A program made the position numbers and the translations under genes. From contig NW_001865092.1 in assembly GCF_000002865.3 (NCBI RefSeq), positions 63,235-75,716 on the forward strand: a DNA stretch of 12,482 nt, in the 5' to 3' direction. Below are positions 7,613 to 12,482 of the stretch, piece after piece (positions within the stretch are counted from its first letter, which is position 1; each line of letters starts with the position of its first letter). This stretch comes from Monosiga brevicollis MX1 (lineage: Eukaryota; Opisthokonta; Choanoflagellata; Craspedida; Salpingoecidae). Under the pieces are notes generated by a model. It was not told the DNA's origin, did not search any database, and saw only the letters and a list, made by a program, of their open reading frames with translations.

Positions 7613-10319
7613 TTAGATGGGGTCGAGGAGGGCTGCTCCGAAACCACTTTCCTTGTGCACAGCGTATGGGTTTGAAATGCCGAGTGCATGGACCCACACA
7701 GAAATGTAGTCACCCTTGCGGAGGTAAATCACGCCTGCCACATTGGTCGACTGGTATAGGGGGTTGACCGTGAGGTAGGGCGTGCGCACGGCAGACAAGC
7801 CGGCATCACTGAAGGAGTCATCCGCGCTCGATTTGATGGTGACGGTGCTCTTGGTGGCAGTGCCCAGCCCATCGAGGCGAAGGTTGGTGGCAGCGTAATA
7901 GTACCCGGTGACGTGGGCCGTAAAGCGGCCGGTGCTGGGATCAAAGGCACCTCCTTTGTTGAAGCACAGATTCATGTCCACGGGCGAGGCCGTCCAGCCC
8001 CCAAGCTCGTACGGCTCACTCACAGAAATCGTCTGCGAGTCCAGTTGAAAGGCGCTAAAGGCATAACTGGTATCCAGGCGCACGGCTGAAAAGTGCGATT
8101 GGGGGGTATATTGAAAGTTGTAAGTGGCGTAGGCAGACCCATAAGGTTGCACGTGGTCACCCGCCTCGAGGTATGCCAGGCCAGCCACCGAGCTGGAGAG
8201 ATAGTCGGTGGGGAAGGGCGCTCCCTGAATAACATGTAGCGGCGAGTTGTAGGTGGCGTCGTTATTGACAGCAATCACGAGGCGCGTATAGTACTCGGGT
8301 GAACTTGTCCGCGTCACGCCCGCGTTGTTGCGGCGCACAGTCGCGCTCAGCAGGAAAACGCCACTCTCCTTCACCACGTAGGCTGAATTCTTCAGAGCAC
8401 CTCCGAAAAGAAAGTTGGTGGCGCTGTCTGTGGCTGTAGTCGTCCAGCCATTGATCGGATACCACCCGCTCTCACTCACAGTGGCATACGTGGGCAGAAC
8501 AGCAAAGATGCCCTCAGTAGGCTTGATACGATACGCGGACAATCCCGTGTCGTCGTGAATGGCATAGTTGGCATCCGTACTGGTCTTGAAACGAACGTCA
8601 AAGGTGTCGCCAGCCTCCAAATGCACCGTCCCCGACGCCGTGAACGACCATTCGTCGTTGCTGTTAGTTCCACGCACGGTGGTCAAACCGTTGCGTTCCA
8701 CGCTAATCTGTCCATTGAAGCTCATGAAGCAGTGCACCCATTCTTCGGAAAGCCCGTCAAACCGCACATTGAACGAAACCAAGTAGTAGCCCGTGTCAGC
8801 CACCACGGCCGTGGAACCATTGAACGCGGTGCCGGCCCGAAGGAAGCTGGTGTGCCACTGCGACGTATCGGTCGCAAAACCAGTAATCATCGTGTAAGCG
8901 TTGGCATTGTCCACTTGGGCTAAGGTGTTGTTGAGGTCCGAGCTGAACCCCCAGCCCGCGGGCATGCACACCGCGTTTTGGGTAGCCGAGCACGGCGTTG
9001 AAACCTCATCCTCACCACAATCCGTGCAGCGCAGGCAAAGAGTATCCGAGGTGGCGGTGCAATCGTTGACCTGATAGTAGCCCTCAGAGCAGGTGCTGCA
9101 AGCCTGGCACGCACCCGAGGTCAACCCTGTGCAGGAGGATGCCAGCCATTGGCCTTCGGGACAGATCGTGCTGCATTCGACACAGACGCGATCGGTGCTC
9201 AAGGTACAGTCTTGGGCAATGTAGGTACCAGCGGGGCAGGCCTCGCAAGCCAGGCAGACGCGATCGGTGGTAGCCGTGCAATCAGTCATCTCAAATGTGC
9301 TGCCTGGCACGCACGACTCGCAGGGCGCACAGACGCGATCTGAGGAAACGGTGCAAGGGTAAACTTCGAAATGCTCATTCGCACAGGCTTCACAAGTCGT
9401 GCAGCCGGGTACAGAGCCGCCATAGGAAAAGGTGTTGTCAGCGCAGGTGTCGCAAACGCGAGCGCTGCCGCTGGCAGGGTCGCAGGGAGTAGACTCGTAC
9501 GTGCCGGCGGCACAAGCCGCACCACAATCTGTATTGAGGTTGGTTTCCGCGGCGGTGACGCGTGCATCGAGACTATCGAGAGCCGTGCGCAAGCTGCTGT
9601 CGTCACCATCGGGATCGTTGACGATGGTGTTGATGAGCGTGCGCGCACGCTCATCCGTGTATTGGTTGGCCACGTCCACTTTGGCATCAAGGGCGGCCCG
9701 CAGAGAATTTGCGGCCGGCGCATTGCTGACCATGGCGTGAACGACGGTGCGAATGTCATCATCGGTGCGCACAGCAGCATCTAGCTCGGCAGGTGAGACG
9801 GTCTCGGTCCGATTGGGTTTGATATCAAGTTGCTGCTGGAGCCGGGCCTCGAGATTGGAGATGACGGCCGTAAAGCGATTTTCCATTTCGGAGAGCAGCG
9901 CTTCAACCTCAGACTAGCCATACCAAACGCCGGGAGCGGGCCGGAGGGCAGGCAGAGGAGCAGGGGGGAGGAGGAAAAAGGCAAAGCACGAGCAGTGAGA
10001 AAAGACAAACACACACACTTACAAGAGGAAGAAGGAAAAAAAAAAAGGTGGAGGGCAGCGAGGAAAGCCGGGCGGAGGAGGGGGTGAGGCCACGCTTTGC
10101 CTGACTTACCTTTGTAAGGAGACGGTTATTGGGATCAGCAAACATCTGAGCTTCGTTGTCGTTGGCTTGGGCAATGAGGACATGATTCACGTTGGGGTCT
10201 TCGAGTACCAGGGCCAAGTTGCCGTCGTATGCGACCAGCTCAGCCGTCCGACACAACACGGTCACGCTCAGCAACACCACGACCGACAAGGCTGCCGGCC
10301 CTCCCAACACAGGCGACAT
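7613..10319 (-). CDS. Secreted protein with TNFR-like cysteine repeats and three C1q/TNF-like domains
   Basis: Two exons on the - strand: 10319-10110 (70 codons) and 9913-7613 (TAA at 7615-7613), joined by a GT-AG intron (GTAAGT donor at 10109, acceptor TAG at 9914), 836 residues. A hydrophobic signal peptide (about 1-24, core ALSVVVLLSVTVL) directs it out of the cell. Residues about 71-195 are Ala/Asp/Glu-rich helix, likely a coiled-coil stalk (SEVEALLSEMENRF). Residues 200-386 hold tandem cysteine repeats with the TNFR pattern (C..CPAGTYI..DCT..TDRVC). Three C1q-like jelly-roll repeats follow (about 404-534, 539-684, 689-836). Each has a strand such as DTGYYLVSFNVR or VTGYYYAATNLR, then a LEAGD or LRKGD turn, and ends in a conserved strand (FSAVRL, FGAALL). 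There is no later membrane segment, so it is probably secreted or matrix-bound. Sequons such as NRT, NNT and NGS suggest glycosylation. C1q-like domains normally trimerise; the ligand is unknown. Confidence 0.9.
7616..8914 (-). other. Three tandem C1q/TNF-like jelly-roll domains
   Basis: Three stretches of about 130-148 residues at 8914-8522, 8506-8072 and 8062-7616. Shared marks: an early Trp, a GYY or GVF strand after a Thr/Ser-Gly turn, a LxAGD or LRKGD turn before a beta strand, and a final aromatic-x-A-x-x-L strand (LSAYRI, FSAVRL, FGAALL). These fit the C1q/TNF superfamily. The copies differ a lot in sequence, so the duplications are old. Confidence 0.8.
8966..9526 (-). other. TNFR-type cysteine-rich repeats
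   Basis: About 187 residues containing more than 30 cysteines in repeating modules of about 35-40 residues. The phrase DRVC recurs three times at module ends (SSDRVC, TTDRVC, STDRVC) and a degenerate TSDTLC follows. CPAGTYI and CPEGQW match the first strand of TNFR/NGFR modules, which are ladders of three disulphides. Similar spacing occurs in other extracellular cysteine repeats, so TNFR kinship is a family-level inference. Confidence 0.8.
9914..10109 (-). other. Intron of the secreted-protein gene
   Basis: A 196-bp intron with a perfect GTAAGT donor and a TAG acceptor, in phase 0. It holds T-rich tracts on the - strand, including an 11-T run at 10046-10036. It separates the signal-peptide exon from a single 2.3-kb exon carrying everything else. 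Confidence 0.9.
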
Positions 10320-10800
10320 GGTCTCAAGTCAACCAGAGATCCAAAGGCACAAAGAGGGGATGGCACCACAGCCAATCCCAGCTCACCGACCACACTCACA
10401 CACTCACACACTCACAAAGACAGACGACACGCAGCACAAACGCTTCGATGAATCAGCAAACGGGCGCGGAAAAAAAAAAAAAAAAAAAAGCGCGCCATCG
10501 CCGCAACGCAAGTTACATTATTGTCAGACAGATCGCCACTGACGACAAAAACGTATAAAGACGATGCATCAACTCACGCAGCCCTCGGCAATAAAAAAGC
10601 ACAAACCGTACTTTTTGCAACTTGAACCGGAGGATAAGCAAGTTGGGCCAACTGTTGAGAACAGCAATTGTGGTGCACGGGCGAGATGGCGCTGGCGCTG
10701 GTGCCAATGGGACTGTAAGATGTCGCCTTGGCGTGTTCGTCGGATTCGCTTCGGGTTGGACTGAAAAGATCAATTCCGCGCGAACCAGGCCGGTCTCTGA
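10320..10800. other. Upstream region of the secreted-protein gene
   Basis: Expected promoter and 5' UTR for the - strand gene starting at 10319. It contains a CACACT-type repeat (about 10391-10419) and a 20-A run (10470-10489; T20 on the gene strand). No reading frame here has coding character. I could not identify a start site or TATA box with confidence. Confidence 0.55.
10463..10496. repeat. 20-A tract flanked by a 6-bp GC inverted repeat
   Basis: GGCGCG at 10463-10468 and CGCGCC at 10491-10496 are reverse complements and bracket an uninterrupted run of 20 A (10470-10489). It lies about 150 bp upstream of the secreted-protein start. A T20 tract on the gene strand could act as a nucleosome-excluding promoter element, which is inference. 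Confidence 0.85.
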
Positions 10801-10833
10801 CTACTGAAAATGCCGAGCGTCATTTCTGCTTGT

Positions 10834-10847
10834 ATGCTTGCAAGCAT
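10834..10847. repeat. 14-bp perfect palindrome
   Basis: ATGCTTGCAAGCAT equals its own reverse complement. It sits at the left edge of the repeat mosaic. The motif GCAAGCATT recurs at the start of the 91-bp repeats (from 11031 and 11180) and at 12059. Confidence 0.85.
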
Positions 10848-10880
10848 TTGTGTATGTGACTGCCATAAGAAGGATCAGTG

Positions 10881-11064
10881 TCAGGCTCCAGCACGTCTGG
10901 AGGCCGTCTTTGGGTTGCGAGGAAGCGCGTAAGTTTGAGGAAGCGTTTTGAGAGAGGTTTGAGAGACGTCCGTCGGGACGGAGCGAAAGCTTTGGTGGTG
11001 TCTTGAGGTCAATTGAACCAGCTGCGGTCGGCAAGCATTCACAGTGACCAGACCAGGTGCACCG
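10881..11064. repeat. 184-bp dispersed repeat, copy 1
   Basis: Starts TCAGGCTCCA and ends near CCAGGTGCACCG. It aligns along its length with 11908-12092, sharing TTTGGGTTG.GAGGAAGCGCG in the middle and an exact block from TTGAGGTCAATTGAACC through GGCAAGCATTCACAGTG. The left half is clearly more diverged than the right half. No intact protein is encoded: the matching frames on - are broken differently in the two copies. Confidence 0.85.
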
Positions 11065-11112
11065 TTAGAATAGCTGTAGAGTCGCTCAATCCCGAGGATA
11101 GGGAAAGTGCAA
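11022..11112. repeat. 91-bp exact direct repeat, copy A
   Basis: Identical over all 91 bases, by eye, to 11171-11261. It begins CTGCGGTCGGCAAGC and ends GGGAAAGTGCAA. The two copies are in the same orientation, offset by 149 bp, with a 58-bp single-copy spacer at 11113-11170. The first 43 bp overlap the right part of the 184-bp family. Perfect identity implies a very recent event. Confidence 0.97.
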
Positions 11113-11168
11113 GAGAGCAGAGCACACAGGAGAGCAAAGGGAAGACAGAATGGCAGGGGGCTTGACGT

Positions 11169-11280
11169 ACCTGCGGTCGGCAAGCATTCACAGTGACCAG
11201 ACCAGGTGCACCGTTAGAATAGCTGTAGAGTCGCTCAATCCCGAGGATAGGGAAAGTGCAACTCGTGCCCGACCGCAGGT
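11169..11280. repeat. 112-bp segment with 12-bp terminal inverted repeats
   Basis: ACCTGCGGTCGG at 11169-11180 and CCGACCGCAGGT at 11269-11280 are exact reverse complements and enclose copy B of the 91-bp repeat. There is no evident target-site duplication outside (GACGT on the left, GCCAC on the right). It could be a small foldback element or a by-product of the duplication. Confidence 0.6.
11171..11261. repeat. 91-bp exact direct repeat, copy B
   Basis: Identical to 11022-11112. It is bounded on both sides by a 12-bp inverted repeat (11169-11180 and 11269-11280) that copy A does not have complete. On the - strand it ends at CGCAG and is followed at once by GTACGT. Confidence 0.97.
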
Positions 11281-11342
11281 GCCACAACAAAGGGAAACAA
11301 CAGTAGTCACAAGCTTATTGCCCCAGGGCAGCTGCCCAGGCA

Positions 11343-11390
11343 TCGTGGGGACCGCGTCACACGCGGTGTTTACTCATGTGACTCCCACGA
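11343..11390. repeat. Nested hairpin
   Basis: An outer stem TCGTGGG (11343-11349) pairs with CCCACGA (11384-11390). Inside it ACCGCGT (11351-11357) pairs with ACGCGGT (11361-11367) around a CAC loop. A 12-bp palindrome GGGCAGCTGCCC lies just to the left (about 11327-11338). It does not fit a tRNA or another RNA family that I recognise. Confidence 0.7.
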
Positions 11391-11405
11391 GGAGGACCAG
11401 GCCCA

Positions 11406-11693
11406 GGGGGTCCAAGTGTAGGTGTCAGTGTGAGGTCGTCGCAGCTATGGGATACCAATAGGAAGACCCGTAGCGACCGATGCTGAGTGTGTGCGAAAGC
11501 AGTGGGAGTGCTCAAATGCGTGGAAGCACGGATTTGACGCTAACAATCAGGGGGTTCAGATGTAGGTGTCAATGTGTGAGGTCGTAGCAGCTATGGGATA
11601 CCAATAGGAAGACCCATAGTGACCGACGCTGAGTGTGTGCGAAAGCAGTAGGAGTGCTCAAAAACGTGGAAGCACGGATTTGACGCTAACAAT
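11406..11693. repeat. Tandem pair of ~144-bp repeats
   Basis: Copy 1 is about 11406-11547 and copy 2 about 11550-11693. Both run from a G-rich start through TGTAGGTGTCA, GCAGCTATGGGATACCAATA and GAGTGTGTGCGAAAGCAGT to GCACGGATTTGACGCTAAC. They differ at roughly a dozen positions and one 2-bp indel, so this duplication is older than the 91-bp one. The similarity stops at AACAAT in both copies. Confidence 0.9.
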
Positions 11694-11734
11694 GCGCTTG
11701 TCGAGCAAGGACTTGAGAAAAGGCCACATGGAGC

Positions 11735-11777
11735 GCGCGTCGTATTGTTGAGGAAGTGCTTTTCAAATGTTTGAGAA
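11735..11777. repeat. 43-bp partial copy of the 184-bp repeat
   Basis: Matches 11951-11993 with 3 differences in 43 positions (GCGCGTCGT, TTGTTGAGGAAGTG, TTTTCAAATG). A looser match precedes it (GAGCAAGGAC at 11703 beside GAACAAGGAC at 11891). It is a third, truncated member of the family. Confidence 0.85.
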
Positions 11778-11907
11778 TTCATGTCCACAGCCGGGCACTC
11801 ACCGTCACTCGCTGCTTCCAGCGCGCTCACCGTAGCGGCTGCCCTCACCCGACACCCACCACGTTTTTTTCTCATGAATCGTTCCTTGACGAACAAGGAC
11901 GCCTTGT

Positions 11908-12092
11908 CAGGCTCCACAGCGTGTGAAGACCAGTTTTGGGTTGTGAGGAAGCGCGTCGTGTTGTTGAGGAAGTGATTTTCAAATGATTGAGAAGCGCCTG
12001 TTGGGACAGAGCTAGAAAGTCGTTGGTGACTTGAGGTCAATTGAACCAGCTGCGGTCGGCAAGCATTCACAGTGGCCGGGCCAGGTGCCCCG
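11908..12092. repeat. 184-bp dispersed repeat, copy 2
   Basis: Same orientation as 10881-11064 and about 1,030 bp further right. After CCAGGTGCC the two copies part: copy 1 goes on into the 91-bp repeat, while this one meets a C/G run and then the T-rich block. The junction at about 12090 is therefore a probable insertion or rearrangement boundary. Confidence 0.85.
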
Positions 12093-12482
12093 GGGGGGTC
12101 CCTCTGCGGGGATCCCTGTGTGCACCTGTCGCTCCTTTGATGGTTCTTCGTTGTGTCTTTTGATGGCTTGACTTGTATTTTTGTTTAATTTTGCTTCAAT
12201 TTTGCTGTATTTTGTGGTAATTTTGCTGAATTTTTGTAAGGTCCTTTGTATGATGTCTTTGTCTTCTGTGGCCGGTTGTCTTTTCGACCCGACGCTGTCT
12301 CTTGTTGTATGTATGCGTGCCGTGGTGTTCTTTATGTTCGTGCTGTGATGGCTTGTACTTGTGATGTGTGACTGCCTTTTTGTGTGTCTAATGTTTGAAT
12401 TGGCCGTATCTCTGGTTATACTTGGTCGTTTTGTACGATTTTTGTTTCTGTGTGCAGGATTTTTCGCGCTTGTACCTCTGGC
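12012..12482 (-). CDS. Hypothetical A-rich open frame, 5'-partial, possible mobile-element remnant
   Basis: Read on the - strand from the right edge, one frame stays open for 156 codons to TAG at 12014-12012, with no ATG inside. I checked every stop-complement (TTA, CTA, TCA) on + here: all before 12012 fall in the other two frames. The product is rich in Lys, Thr, Ser, Asn, Arg and His, with a helix-like stretch (LQKFSKITTKYSKIEAKLN). No family is recognised. The coding strand is A-rich and T-poor, which lowers the chance of stops, so openness alone is modest evidence. The last ~25 codons run into the repeat family at 12092, so the end may be chimeric. It could be the 3' end of a retroelement gene, an exon of an unseen gene, or non-coding. 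Confidence 0.3.
   Translation of the reverse strand, partial: ARGTSAKNPAHRNKNRTKRPSITRDTANSNIRHTKRQSHITSTSHHSTNIKNTTARIHTTRDSVGSKRQPATEDKDIIQRTLQKFSKITTKYSKIEAKLNKNTSQAIKRHNEEPSKERQVHTGIPAEGPPRGTWPGHCECLPTAAGSIDLKSPTTF
12093..12482. other. T-rich, A-poor block unlike the rest of the window
   Basis: From about 12120 the + strand becomes dominated by T and G with few A (for example repeated TTTTGCT and TTTTG phrases around 12181-12235). The change is abrupt and coincides with the end of the 184-bp repeat copy. A C/G-rich joint with GGGATCCC-type sequence lies at 12090-12117, and CAGGTGC (12082-12088) is mirrored by GCACCTG (12122-12128). Confidence 0.7.

Noticed and set aside
8555-8923. Open frames on + inside the C1q region
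   Set aside because: They are antisense shadows of the long - strand exon, which has clear domains.
10881-11183. 100-codon - strand frame with a signal-like start
   Set aside because: The hydrophobic start comes from the pyrimidine-rich spacer between the 91-bp repeats, and no domain follows.
11401-11700. CRISPR array
   Set aside because: There are only two long diverged tandem copies and no short regular repeats with spacers, and the sequence is eukaryotic.
11591-12070. 159-codon - strand frame through the repeats
   Set aside because: It spans several unrelated repeat units and begins inside one; related copies break the frame. I treat it as repeat DNA, though the shared peptide phrases are noted.

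Overview
The window is nuclear DNA of a unicellular eukaryote. It has GT-AG introns of roughly 95-205 bp, GC-rich coding sequence, a 12-exon kinesin gene, and a secreted protein that joins TNF-receptor-type cysteine repeats to C1q/TNF-like domains. That combination fits a choanoflagellate or close holozoan relative (Monosiga-like). The lineage is inferred from gene style and domain content, not from a database match.

Layout. (1) 1-3905, + strand: the 3' part of a C-terminal-motor kinesin (kinesin-14, KIFC2/3-like). It is cut by the left edge, and I resolved 12 exons encoding 856 residues: EF-hand, three degenerate WW-like modules, long coiled coil, motor. (2) 3906-4338: convergent intergenic gap with a 35-bp tandem duplication and a 14-bp palindrome. 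(3) 4339-6260, - strand: a divergent tyrosine-kinase-like (TKL-type) Ser/Thr protein kinase, 5 exons, about 456 residues. (4) 6261-7612: intergenic, rich in simple repeats. (5) 7613-10319, - strand: a two-exon gene for an 836-residue secreted protein with signal peptide, helical stalk, TNFR-like cysteine repeats and three C1q-like domains. (6) 10320-10800: its upstream region, with a 20-A tract. (7) 10801-12092: a non-coding mosaic of related repeats (a 184-bp family, an exact 91-bp direct repeat, a 144-bp tandem pair, hairpins). (8) 12093-12482: a strongly T-rich, A-poor block with a long stop-free frame on the - strand that runs off the right edge.

The three protein genes have no evident shared pathway: a microtubule motor, a cytoplasmic kinase and an extracellular adhesion or signalling type protein. 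They are probably just neighbours. The most interesting items are the domain combination of the secreted protein, the calcium-sensor-like N-terminus of the kinesin, the 91-bp duplication that looks like an intron in the making, and the A-rich hidden reading frame at the right edge.
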